Assembly (NCBI RefSeq): GCF_025821625.1
Contig: NZ_JACKSH010000185.1
Span: 1 to 64,000 of the forward strand
Length of the DNA: 64,000 bases
Direction of reading: 5' to 3'
DNA from: Mycolicibacterium pyrenivorans
GTDB lineage: Bacteria > Actinomycetota > Actinomycetes > Mycobacteriales > Mycobacteriaceae
The notes below the pieces were generated by a model. The model had not been told where the DNA came from, made no database searches, and was given only the letters and a program-made list of their open reading frames with translations. This document shows positions 53,704 to 61,695 of this stretch, piece after piece. A program made the translations under genes and the position numbers. Every line of letters starts with the position of its first letter. The first letter of the stretch is position 1.

Positions 53704-53799
53704 AAGGGGTTGTCCTTCACTCGGCGTCCATCCTTCGATCTCCGCACGGCCGAGTGCGCGGCCGTGGACGTCTCCAGTGTAGATCGTTGTTCTTCTAAA

Positions 53800-53818
53800 G
53801 CAAGAATTCTGTTCTCCA
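53800..53818. promoter_or_regulatory. GAGAA-N5-TTCTC-type operator, site e (imperfect)
   Basis: AAGAA (53802-53806), TTCTG spacer and TTCTC (53812-53816) match the dyad with one change. The site lies about 100 bases upstream of the amidohydrolase GTG at 53703. Confidence 0.4.
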
Positions 53819-53920
53819 GCAGAGTGCTTAACGTCTTCCCTGGTAGACCCCGCTGCTGATCGGTCGCTCAGCTTCTCGATTGTGAAAACGAATACCCCCA
53901 TCATGAGAATGACGACACCG

Positions 53921-53945
53921 GATGCGAGAATGCTATTCTCGCATC
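53921..53945. promoter_or_regulatory. GAGAA-N5-TTCTC operator, site b, 11-base perfect arms
   Basis: GATGCGAGAAT (53921-53931) and ATTCTCGCATC (53935-53945) are perfect inverted arms around a 3-base centre. The site lies in the divergent gap between the amidohydrolase operon and the acyl-CoA dehydrogenase pair, 26 bases before the latter's GTG. A further half-site, ATGAGAAT, is at 53903-53910. This is the best example of the shared motif. Confidence 0.8.
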
Positions 53946-53970
53946 ACAGCCGGTCAGAGGAGGCGTACGG

Positions 53971-54990
53971 GTGCTACTCGAGTTCGATGCGGATCAGCGG
54001 CTGTGGCAGGAGACCGTGCGCGACGCGGTGTCCAAGCAATGCCCGGCCTCGCTGATCCGCGACATCGCGGAGAACGGCGTCGACCCGGCGCCGCTGTGGA
54101 ACAGCTACGTCGAGGCGGGATGGACCGAGCTCACGGATCAGGAGAACGCCGTCGAGTTGGCGATCGTCCTCGAGGAGCTCGGACGGGCCACCGATCCGAC
54201 GCCGCTGCTGGCCACCCTGACCCAGTACGCACCTCTGGTGGGTGAGCGTTTCGACCCGCTCTGGGCCGGGGCCGCCGTCTACAGCGGGGTGACCGCCGTC
54301 CGGGACGCCGAGGGCTGGGTGCTGACCGGCACCGACCGCTTCGTGCTCGACGGAGACCGTGCGGAGCGCATGGCCGTCGTGACACCCGCCGGTGTCTTCT
54401 GCGTGGATCGGCAGACCGACTCCGTCGACAATCCGGCCATCACCACCCGGCGCGTCGACGTGTTCGACCCGGTACTGCACGTCGCAGAGGTGTCGTTCGC
54501 CGGCGTGCACCTGGCCGACACCGAACGCCTGCCGGTGGACACCGAGCGCGCCCGCCACGTCGCGCTGATGGGCATGGCGATCACCATGGTCGGGGCGTGC
54601 CAGCGCATTCTCGACCTGGCGCTCGAGCATGCCAAGAGCCGTCAGCAGTTCGGCGTCGCGATCGGCACGTTCCAGGCGATCCAGCACAAGGCCACCGACA
54701 TGTTCATCGCCATCGAGCGGGCCCGCGCACTGTCGTACTTCGCGGCGCTCACCATCGCCGCGGATGACCCGCGTCGGCGCCTCGCGGCCGCCATGGCCAA
54801 GGCCGCGGCGGGGGAGTGTCAGGCGCTGGTGTTCCGTCACGGTCTCCAGATGTTCGGCGCGATGGGCTTCACGTGGGAGAACGATGTGCAGTTCGCGCTC
54901 AAGCGGGCCAAGGCAGGCGAGCTGATGCTGGGCGGGGCCGCCGAGCATCGCGCGATGATCGCGGAGGAATTTGATGCAACTGACCTTTGA
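53971..54990 (+). CDS. Acyl-CoA dehydrogenase, short subunit of a likely heteromer
   Basis: The 339-residue protein is short for the family. It has the helical N-terminus LLEFDADQRLW, a beta domain and the C-terminal ALKRAKAGELMLGGAAEHR, but no clear catalytic Glu of the GTxE type. In mycobacterial sterol degradation, pairs of such genes form alpha2beta2 dehydrogenases with one active subunit. The GTG at 53971 has AGAGGAGG upstream. It overlaps the next dehydrogenase by 17 bases. Confidence 0.85.
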   Translation: MLLEFDADQRLWQETVRDAVSKQCPASLIRDIAENGVDPAPLWNSYVEAGWTELTDQENAVELAIVLEELGRATDPTPLLATLTQYAPLVGERFDPLWAGAAVYSGVTAVRDAEGWVLTGTDRFVLDGDRAERMAVVTPAGVFCVDRQTDSVDNPAITTRRVDVFDPVLHVAEVSFAGVHLADTERLPVDTERARHVALMGMAITMVGACQRILDLALEHAKSRQQFGVAIGTFQAIQHKATDMFIAIERARALSYFAALTIAADDPRRRLAAAMAKAAAGECQALVFRHGLQMFGAMGFTWENDVQFALKRAKAGELMLGGAAEHRAMIAEEFDATDL

Positions 54991-56149
54991 CAGCGACGTC
55001 GAGGAGTTCCGCGCCGAGTTCTCCGCCTTCCTCGACGAGCACACCCCCTCAGCGGCCCAGACACTGGAGCGTCCACGCTCGGTGTCGCACATGCCGCAGT
55101 GGGCGCGCGACTGGCAGCGCAAGCTGTTCGACAACGGCTGGCTGCTGCCCGCGCAGCCGCCCGAGTTCGGTGGGCGCAACGCCTCTGTGCTGCAGACCTT
55201 CGTACACGCCGAGGAACTGTGCCGGCGCCGGATCTATCACAGCTTCAACCCGCAGGGCGTCAACATCATTGCGGCATCGCTGCTGACGTTCGGCACCGAC
55301 GAGCAGAAGCAGCAGTGGGCGGTTCCGGTGCTCAAGGGGGAGCGCACCGCGTCACTGGGCATGAGCGAGCCGAGCGCGGGTTCGGACCTCGCGTCGCTGC
55401 GCACCCGCGCGGTACGCGACGGGGACTACTTCGTGGTCAACGGCCAGAAGGTGTGGACGTCCGGTGCCCACGACGCCGACTTCCTGCTGACGTTCGTGCG
55501 CACCGACTTGGATGCGCCCAAACACAAGGGCATCAGCGTGCTGCTGATCCCGACCGATCTCGAGGGCGTGGTGTGCCGCCCCTTCCCCGACATGACCGGA
55601 ATCGACAACCTGGACTTCAACGAGGTGTTCTTCACCGACGTGCGGGTGCCCGCCGAGAACCTCGTCGGCCCGCTCAACGGCGGCTGGGGGGTGGCCAACG
55701 GGTCACTCGGCCACGAGCGCACCATGATGTGGCTCGGCTTCGCCGATCGAATCGCCAACTGCGTCGCCGACTTTCGCCCGAAGAACGCCCTCGAGCGCGA
55801 CGAGTTGGCGAGCACCATCATGGACTATCAGGCGCTGCGCCTGCTGGGTTCGGTCGGGCTGGCGAAGGCAGCGCGCGGCGAGGTCGACGTCGCGTCGGTG
55901 TCGATCCCCAAACTGTTCGGCGCCGAGGCCGAGCAGCGTGCACTGCACAATGCGCTGCAAGCTGCGGGACCCGACGGCCTGGTCCATCCCGCGACCTCGG
56001 GACCGTACGAGCACATGAACCTCGACCACTACTTCGCCAGCTGGTTCGAGCGCTACGCCCGCAGCTTCGGCGGCACGATCGCCGGTGGCACCTCGGAGAT
56101 CCAGCGCAACATCATCGCCCAGCAGGTGCTCGGGCTGCCCCGCCGCTAG
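54974..56149 (+). CDS. Acyl-CoA dehydrogenase, long subunit
   Basis: The 391-residue protein has MSEPSAGSDLASL as flavin motif, NGQKVWTSGAHDAD and GGTSEIQRNIIAQQVLGLP. A Glu in LGHERTMMW is the likely catalytic base. It is very similar to the enzyme at 16685. The start (ATG 54974, GGAGG before it) lies inside the preceding gene, so the two subunits are made together. Confidence 0.9.
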   Translation: MQLTFDSDVEEFRAEFSAFLDEHTPSAAQTLERPRSVSHMPQWARDWQRKLFDNGWLLPAQPPEFGGRNASVLQTFVHAEELCRRRIYHSFNPQGVNIIAASLLTFGTDEQKQQWAVPVLKGERTASLGMSEPSAGSDLASLRTRAVRDGDYFVVNGQKVWTSGAHDADFLLTFVRTDLDAPKHKGISVLLIPTDLEGVVCRPFPDMTGIDNLDFNEVFFTDVRVPAENLVGPLNGGWGVANGSLGHERTMMWLGFADRIANCVADFRPKNALERDELASTIMDYQALRLLGSVGLAKAARGEVDVASVSIPKLFGAEAEQRALHNALQAAGPDGLVHPATSGPYEHMNLDHYFASWFERYARSFGGTIAGGTSEIQRNIIAQQVLGLPRR

Positions 56150-56164
56150 GGATTCGGGTGTCGC

Positions 56165-56185
56165 TGGTCAACGTCAGCGTGACCA
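56165..56185. terminator. Hairpin between convergent genes
   Basis: TGGTCA (56165-56170) and TGACCA (56180-56185) are 6-base inverted arms with a 9-base loop, placed between the convergent dehydrogenase and secreted-protein genes. There is no U-run, so a terminator role is only likely by position. Confidence 0.3.
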
Positions 56186-56198
56186 ACTACACCGAAAA

Positions 56199-56639
56199 TC
56201 ACAGGCGCTGCAGTTTGAACGTCCAGAACTGGTGTCCGGGCGGGCCATTGAAGCAGCCCACGTTGTACACCGAGTCGATGGTTCCGACGAGGGTGGTCGC
56301 GTCCCAGGAATAGGTTTCGCGGGTCGGTAAGCGCTGACCGGGGCACAGTAGGCCGTCGGGTACATCGACAGTCAAGGTGTAGCGGTTGTCGGGCCCCAGA
56401 AAGGCCTTGCCGCCGTAGTAGGCGTAACGCTGCAGGCGCGGCCGCGCCCCGATCTGGACGCAGTCGGTCGACTTCTCCGGGATGCACGCCGCGACGAACC
56501 ACAGCCACGAAGCATCCGAGTAGCGGTTGGTCTGCAGGTCATAGTTGCCCAACTGCATTGCAGCCGACGACTGCGGCGCAAGCAGCGTCGCTGCCGCCAT
56601 GAGCGCGGCCGTCCCGGCCCCGATCTTGCTGAGCTTCAT
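56199..56639 (-). CDS. Secreted protein of unknown function
   Basis: The 146-residue protein has a signal peptide (MKLSKIGAGTAALMAAATLL, then APQSSAAM). The mature part (MQLGNYDLQTNRYSDASWLW) has four Cys (AACIPEKSTDC, LLCPGQ, NVGCFNG), likely two disulfides, and aromatic residues typical of small secreted mycobacterial beta proteins. The frame extends upstream but only the part from 56639 is protein-like. It lies outside the catabolic operons. Confidence 0.7.
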   Translation of the reverse strand: MKLSKIGAGTAALMAAATLLAPQSSAAMQLGNYDLQTNRYSDASWLWFVAACIPEKSTDCVQIGARPRLQRYAYYGGKAFLGPDNRYTLTVDVPDGLLCPGQRLPTRETYSWDATTLVGTIDSVYNVGCFNGPPGHQFWTFKLQRL

Positions 56640-56719
56640 GACCCTCTGCTGCCCTTCTTTGACTACCGACCAGTGCTCATCGAACCACCTCGCCGCGAAC
56701 CGTGGGCCGGATCGGCCCC

Positions 56720-58090
56720 TTAATCGATGACGGCGGCTTCCTTGCGCTCGGTGATCGGGCGCGCGAGCTCCTGCTCGTCGCAGATTCGCTGGAGCTTCTC
56801 GAGCGTCTCGTCGAGCCCGGGCCCCAGCGGCTTGCTCGGCGTGAACGTGGCGGGAAGGTTGCGCATGCCCTGGATGACGCCGATGCTGTCGTAGTGCACG
56901 GTTCCCTCGGGATCGCACACGTAGTCGGGCATCCGGTCGAGCACCGCGGTCAACATCGACTTGAACACGGTGCGGGCGACGTTCGAACCCACGCAGCGGT
57001 GCACTCCGATGCCGAAGCTGAAGTGCCGGTTGCCCTTCCGGTCCAGGACAACCTCGTTCGGCTTGTCGAACACCGAGGGGTCGCGGTTGGCCATCGCCCA
57101 GGACAGCCACAGCCGCTCGTACTTCTTGAAGTGCTGACCCTCGACCTCGACGTCGTCGGCGAACGTCCGTCCGTCACCGGGAGCCGGGGTGAAGAACCGC
57201 AGGAACTCCTCGGTGGCGGGATCCAGCAGCGTGGCGCGTTCCCGGCTGAGGCGCTCGCGCTCGTCGGGGTCCTCGCCGAGCCATTCCAGCGCGTGCGCGG
57301 TGAGTGCGGTGGTGGTGTCGAAGCCGCCGCCGATGATCAACCCCAGGTTGCCCAGGATCTCCATGTCGGGCGCGGGCTCGCCGTCGATCCGCAACTGCAG
57401 CAACGCATTCACCAGACCCGGCCGGGGATTCTCGCGGATCTCCATCATGTTGGTGATGAGATCGAGGCCCATCTCGCGGTGCTGCTCGTTGATCTTCTCC
57501 CGCTCGGGAGCGTGCTCAGGCGTGTAGACCGAGGCGTGGGTGGGCTCGCTGTAGACGTTCCACTTCTTGAGCTCGATGCCCATCATCGCCAGGGTGAACA
57601 CCGCGGGCACCACGTTGGCCAGGTGTTCGACGAAGTCGATGCTGCCCGACTCGATGTGCTCGTCGAGTGCGGCGCGGGCGATCTCGTCGACGAACGGCTC
57701 CCACCGCTTGATCGCCGCCGGCGACAGGTAGGGATTCAGCGCGCCGCGGTAGGTGCTGTGCTCGGGTTCGTCCATCTCGAGGATGCCGCCGCGTACGACG
57801 GTGGCGCGGCTGGCCTTCGGAATGGTGATCCCCTGGAAGGGGGTTTCACCGCTGATGTCATGGTGGTTGGACACCGCGGGGCAGCGTGCCAACTCGAAGA
57901 CATGCCTGCTGTCGGCGGCCACCCAGTGGCCGCCGTACGTGTCCGTCCACGCCATCGGGCACTTCGTCTGCATCTCTTCGGTGATCTTCTCGAACTGCAG
58001 CCGGTACTCCGGCGTGTGCCGGTCGAAGTGATAGGTGTTCTGCTTGCGGCTGTCGTCGGCGGTGCCGTTCACGACGTCGTCGACACTCAA
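56720..58090 (-). CDS. Cytochrome P450
   Basis: The 456-residue P450 has the I-helix IIGGGFDTTTAL, ExxR in EEFLRFFTP and the heme loop FGIGVHRCVGSNVART. It is longer than the other P450s here, with an extended N-terminus. TTG 58090 is a tentative start (GGGAGA about 10 bases upstream). The ferredoxin gene at 58140 lies just upstream in the same direction and is its likely electron donor. Confidence 0.92.
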   Translation of the reverse strand: MSVDDVVNGTADDSRKQNTYHFDRHTPEYRLQFEKITEEMQTKCPMAWTDTYGGHWVAADSRHVFELARCPAVSNHHDISGETPFQGITIPKASRATVVRGGILEMDEPEHSTYRGALNPYLSPAAIKRWEPFVDEIARAALDEHIESGSIDFVEHLANVVPAVFTLAMMGIELKKWNVYSEPTHASVYTPEHAPEREKINEQHREMGLDLITNMMEIRENPRPGLVNALLQLRIDGEPAPDMEILGNLGLIIGGGFDTTTALTAHALEWLGEDPDERERLSRERATLLDPATEEFLRFFTPAPGDGRTFADDVEVEGQHFKKYERLWLSWAMANRDPSVFDKPNEVVLDRKGNRHFSFGIGVHRCVGSNVARTVFKSMLTAVLDRMPDYVCDPEGTVHYDSIGVIQGMRNLPATFTPSKPLGPGLDETLEKLQRICDEQELARPITERKEAAVID

Positions 58091-58139
58091 GGCACTAGTC
58101 TCCCTGCACTTGGACAATTCCTGACAGCGACCGAAGTCG

Positions 58140-58334
58140 TCATTCCTCGATCGAGATGGCTTGTTCCGGACAGGATTGCGCCGCCTCGCGGACCGCGTCC
58201 TGCTGATCCGCCGGGACGATCTCGTTGACCGGTGAAGCGGTCCCGTCGATGTCGCTGAGCTCAAAGGAATCCGGGGCGATCATCGAGCACAGCGTGTGCC
58301 CCTGACACCGATCGGAGTCAACCCAAACCTTCAT
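58140..58334 (-). CDS. 3Fe-4S-type ferredoxin with CxxHxxC motif
   Basis: The 64-residue ferredoxin has RCQGHTLCSMIAPDSFEL and SCPEQA; His replaces the fourth cluster Cys. It lies between a mycofactocin-type SDR gene (10 bases upstream) and the P450 gene (49 bases downstream), in one minus-strand operon. Confidence 0.93.
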   Translation of the reverse strand: MKVWVDSDRCQGHTLCSMIAPDSFELSDIDGTASPVNEIVPADQQDAVREAAQSCPEQAISIEE

Positions 58335-58344
58335 GAGTTTCTCC

Positions 58345-59205
58345 CTAGGCGTGGTAGTCGTACCACTTCAGATAGCCGCCCGCGTCGACGCGCAGCTGCA
58401 TGCCGGTGACGTAGCGGGCCTCATCGGACACCAGCCAGAGAATGGCGTTGCTGATGTCCTCCGGTTCGATGAAGTTGACCTTCATCGCCTGTTGCACGCC
58501 GAAAACCGGTTCGGCGTCGGCGCGGGTCGGGTTCTCCAGATCGGGCCGGAAGGATTTGTACATCGGCGGGCTCTGCAGCATGTCGGTGTTGCAGTTCGTC
58601 GGATGCACCACGTTGGCGCGGATGCCCCGCACCGCCAGCTCGGTCGCGAGGTCGTGAACGTATTGGGAGAGCAGCCGTTTGGACGTCATGTAGGCCATGC
58701 CTCCCGGGTCGTTGCCCGGGTTCGGCTTGCTGTGCGCGTCCATCAGTGCCGCGGTCGAACCGGTGGCGACGATCGAGGCACCCTCCTTGAGGTGGGGCAG
58801 CGCGACCTGGATGGCGTTGATCGTTCCGATCAGGTTGGTGTTGATCACGTCGGTCCAGGCCTGCATGGGCGGATTGCCCTTCATGCCCGCGATGCCCGCC
58901 TGCGCGACGACGATGTCCGGGCCGCCGAGCTGGGCGATGCCGTCCTCGAGCGCCTTCTTCAGTTGCGCGGCGTCCCGCACATCCGCCTTGGCCGTGACGA
59001 TGCGCTGCCCGGTCTTCTCGACGAAAGCCGCCGTCTCGTCGAGGTCTTCGGGAGTGGCCATCGGGTACCCGATGGTGTCGAAGTTCTCGCACAGGTCGAC
59101 GGCGATGATGTCGGCGCCCTCCTCGGCGAGGCGTACGGCGTGGCTGCGCCCCTGACCTCGCGCTGCCCCGGTGATGAAGGCGACTTTTCCTTCAACGCGT
59201 CCCAT
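58345..59205 (-). CDS. SDR-family oxidoreductase, mycofactocin-type
   Basis: The 286-residue protein has GKVAFITGAARGQGRSHAVR at the start, an insertion after the second strand (VDLCENFDTIGYPM), catalytic Ser in ATGSTAAL and Tyr/Lys in AYMTSKR. This N-terminus and insertion are typical of the subfamily whose NAD(H) stays bound and is recycled by mycofactocin. Such enzymes oxidise alcohols such as carveol or sterol-type alcohols. It precedes the ferredoxin and P450 genes. Confidence 0.87.
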   Translation of the reverse strand: MGRVEGKVAFITGAARGQGRSHAVRLAEEGADIIAVDLCENFDTIGYPMATPEDLDETAAFVEKTGQRIVTAKADVRDAAQLKKALEDGIAQLGGPDIVVAQAGIAGMKGNPPMQAWTDVINTNLIGTINAIQVALPHLKEGASIVATGSTAALMDAHSKPNPGNDPGGMAYMTSKRLLSQYVHDLATELAVRGIRANVVHPTNCNTDMLQSPPMYKSFRPDLENPTRADAEPVFGVQQAMKVNFIEPEDISNAILWLVSDEARYVTGMQLRVDAGGYLKWYDYHA

Positions 59206-59220
59206 ATATGGATGTCCTTC

Positions 59221-59931
59221 CTAGGTGTTCCGGCCGCCGTTGACGCCGAGGATCTGACCGGTGATGTAGCCGGCCTCCTCCGAGATGAAGAATGCGCACG
59301 CGGCCGCGATGTCCTCGGGGCGGCCCATCCGCCGCACGGGGGTGGCCTCGATCTGCTTCCGCGTATCACCGAGGAACCCGCGCTTCTCCGCTTTGCGCAG
59401 CATCGGGGTGTCGATGAAGCCGGGTGGGACGGCGTTGACGGTGATCCCGTTCGGGCCGCACTCCAGCGCCAGGGACTTGGTCAGGCCGTTGACCGCCGAC
59501 TTGGCGGCGACGTAGGGCGCCATGAGGGGTTGGCCGGAGTGCGTGCTCGACGACGAGATGTTGATGATGCGGCCCCAGCCCGCCTCGATCATGTCCGGCA
59601 GCACGGCCTGTGTGCAGTGGAAGACGCCGTTGAGGTTGACGTCGATGACCTTCTGCCAATCCTCGAACGACAACTCGGTGAAGCGTTTGAAGCGGTCCAG
59701 ACCGGCGGCGTTCACCAGCACCGTGACCGGCCCCAGTTCCGCCCGGATCTCCGACAGCGCTGCGTCGACGGCAGCCCGGTCGGTCACGTCGGCGGTGTAG
59801 GAGAACTCAGCCTCGCCCGGGTTCAGGTCGATCGTGGCGACCTGCAAGCCGTCGGCCAGCAGGCGTTCCGCAATGGCGGCCCCGATACCCGAACCGCCTC
59901 CGGTGACAACACCGTTCTTCACGCGCAGCAC
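59221..59931 (-). CDS. SDR-family oxidoreductase
   Basis: The 236-residue classical SDR has VVTGGGSGIGAAIAER, catalytic Ser in NISSSSTHS, YVAAKSA and GQILGVNGG. It resembles the SDR at 34372 (shared WQ.VIDVNLNG.FHC.Q segment). The GTG at 59931 is tentative; a GTG four codons later is also possible. It is first in the minus-strand operon, divergent from the aldehyde dehydrogenase across 263 bases with operators. Confidence 0.9.
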   Translation of the reverse strand: MLRVKNGVVTGGGSGIGAAIAERLLADGLQVATIDLNPGEAEFSYTADVTDRAAVDAALSEIRAELGPVTVLVNAAGLDRFKRFTELSFEDWQKVIDVNLNGVFHCTQAVLPDMIEAGWGRIINISSSSTHSGQPLMAPYVAAKSAVNGLTKSLALECGPNGITVNAVPPGFIDTPMLRKAEKRGFLGDTRKQIEATPVRRMGRPEDIAAACAFFISEEAGYITGQILGVNGGRNT

Positions 59932-59959
59932 TCAGCCATCAAGAATCATCCTTCCGATT

Positions 59960-59980
59960 ATGAGAACCGTACTCTCGCAA
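59960..59980. promoter_or_regulatory. GAGAA-N5-TTCTC-type operator, site c
   Basis: GAGAA (59962-59966), CCGTA spacer and CTCTC (59972-59976), preceded by AT and followed by GCA, match the motif with one change. It lies 30 bases upstream of the SDR start. Confidence 0.55.
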
Positions 59981-60087
59981 GGCGCTCCATCGCAAGACAT
60001 GATTGAGCATCTGTTCGCACTGGTGAGACATTCGGAGGCCTATTGTTGCACCGTTCACCGCTGGCAGCCGCGGTTCGCGTCGATTTC

Positions 60088-60145
60088 TTGAGTTCTCATC
60101 CTGCGAATGTATGATTCGCCGGTGATGAGAATGCAGTTTCCATCA
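60088..60145 (+). promoter_or_regulatory. Promoter and nested operator of the aldehyde dehydrogenase gene, site d
   Basis: TTGAGT (60088-60093) and TATGAT (60110-60115), 16 bases apart, look like -35 and -10 boxes. Two nested dyads overlap them: TTCTCATC (60093-60100) with GATGAGAA (60124-60131), and GCGAAT (60103-60108) with ATTCGC (60114-60119). GAGAATGCAG followed by TTTCC (60127-60141) is a weak copy of the shared motif. A repressor here would block this promoter. Confidence 0.6.
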
Positions 60146-60194
60146 CATCGGCCCACATCACCGCTCTGACGAAGCAGCTCTCCTGAGGAGGACG

Positions 60195-61691
60195 ATGCAG
60201 GAAACAGCCACGATCTCGGACGACGCCGGCAGCGCCGCCGCCGAGCCGGGCCGGCCCACGCGCCGACTCTTGATCGATGGACGCCTGGTCGAGACCGAGC
60301 GGATGTTTCCTTCGCTCAACCCGGCCACCGGTGAGGTGATCGGCCACGCCCCCGACGCCACCGTGGCCGATGCCGAGGCCGCGGTCGCCGCCGCGCGCAG
60401 GGCCTTCGACGCCGGCGATTGGTCGACCAACACCGAGTTCCGCATCCACTGCCTCGAGCAGTTGCACCAGGCCCTGATCTCACATCGCGACGAGCTGGCG
60501 GCGCTGACGATCGCCGAGGTCGGCGCAACCGAGTCGCTGTGCCAGGGAGCCCAGCTCGATCAGCCGATCGACATCGTGGCCTACTACGCCGACCTGCTGA
60601 AGACCTACCCGCTGACCGAGGACCTCGGAAACATCACCAGCCGGGGCATGCTGCACCACCGCTGGGTCGAGAAGGAAGCGGCGGGCGTCGTCGCGGCGAT
60701 CATCGCCTACAACTACCCCAACCAACTGGCGCTGGCGAAGCTGGCGCCCGCACTGGCCGCCGGCTGCACCGTCGTGCTCAAGTCCGCGCCCGACACTCCG
60801 CTGATCACGCTGGCGCTCGGTGAACTGATCGCCGAACACACCGACATCCCGGCCGGCGTCGTCAACGTGCTCGCCGGCGCCGACCCGGCCGTCGGGGCCG
60901 CGCTGACCACCAGCCCCGGCGTCGACATGGTCACGTTCACCGGGTCCACACCGACCGGCCGGGCGATCATGGCCGCCGCCAGCGACACGCTGAAGAAGGT
61001 GTTCCTCGAGCTCGGCGGCAAGTCAGCCGCGATCGTCCTCGACGATGCCGACTTCGGCACCGCCGCGCTGTTCTCCGCGTTCAGCATGGTCACCCACGCC
61101 GGGCAGGGCTGCGCGCTGACGTCCCGCCTTCTGGTGCCCGAGCAACACAAGGACGAGATCGTCGAGCTCGTCAAGAACAACTTCGGCTTGGTGCGGTTCG
61201 GGAATCCGGCCGACCCGTCCACCTACATGGGCCCACTGATCAGCGCCAAGCAGCGCGACAAGGTCGACGGCATGGTCAAGCGCGCCGTCGAAGCCGGCGC
61301 CACGCTCGTGACCGGGGGAGAGAAGGTGGACCCCGGCTACTTCTATAGCCCGACACTGCTGGCCGACGTCGACCCCGACAGCGAGATCGCGCAGGAGGAG
61401 GTCTTCGGCCCGGTGCTGGCGGTCATCTCGTACACGGACGACGACGACGCCGTGCGCATCGCCAACAATTCGATCTACGGCCTCTCGGGCGCCGTGTTCG
61501 GCAGCCAGGACCGCGCGCTCGCGGTGGCCCGGCGCTTCCGTACCGGCACGTTCTCCATCAACGGCGGCAACTACTTCAGCCCCGACAGCCCGTTCGGCGG
61601 GTTCAAGCAGTCGGGCATCGGCCGGGAGATGGGCAAGGCCGGGCTCGAGGAGTTCCTGGAGGCCAAGACCTACGCGACGGTGGTGAGTTGA
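60195..61691 (+). CDS. Aldehyde dehydrogenase
   Basis: The 498-residue protein has the catalytic Cys in HAGQGCALTSR, Glu in LELGGKS and the cofactor loop TGSTPTGRA. It belongs to the same family as 28108 but is only moderately similar. It starts 4 bases upstream of the CoA transferase gene, suggesting aldehyde to acid to CoA ester as successive steps. GAGGAGG lies before the ATG. Confidence 0.93.
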   Translation: MQETATISDDAGSAAAEPGRPTRRLLIDGRLVETERMFPSLNPATGEVIGHAPDATVADAEAAVAAARRAFDAGDWSTNTEFRIHCLEQLHQALISHRDELAALTIAEVGATESLCQGAQLDQPIDIVAYYADLLKTYPLTEDLGNITSRGMLHHRWVEKEAAGVVAAIIAYNYPNQLALAKLAPALAAGCTVVLKSAPDTPLITLALGELIAEHTDIPAGVVNVLAGADPAVGAALTTSPGVDMVTFTGSTPTGRAIMAAASDTLKKVFLELGGKSAAIVLDDADFGTAALFSAFSMVTHAGQGCALTSRLLVPEQHKDEIVELVKNNFGLVRFGNPADPSTYMGPLISAKQRDKVDGMVKRAVEAGATLVTGGEKVDPGYFYSPTLLADVDPDSEIAQEEVFGPVLAVISYTDDDDAVRIANNSIYGLSGAVFGSQDRALAVARRFRTGTFSINGGNYFSPDSPFGGFKQSGIGREMGKAGLEEFLEAKTYATVVS

Positions 61692-61695
61692 TCAG

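Noticed and set aside
53704..53904. N-terminal extension of the amidohydrolase to ATG 53904
   Set aside because: The 67 extra residues lack family similarity, and the DNA holds an operator-like dyad. A GTG with AAGGA at 53703 fits the family start.
59834..60091. An 85-codon plus-strand frame in the SDR/aldehyde dehydrogenase gap
   Set aside because: It starts inside the SDR gene on the other strand, runs through operators and has no recognised domain.
38248..60145. GAGAA-N5-TTCTC sites as KstR operators
   Set aside because: The KstR motif has the two half-sites four bases apart with AAC/GTT at the centre. Here the gap is five and the centre varies.
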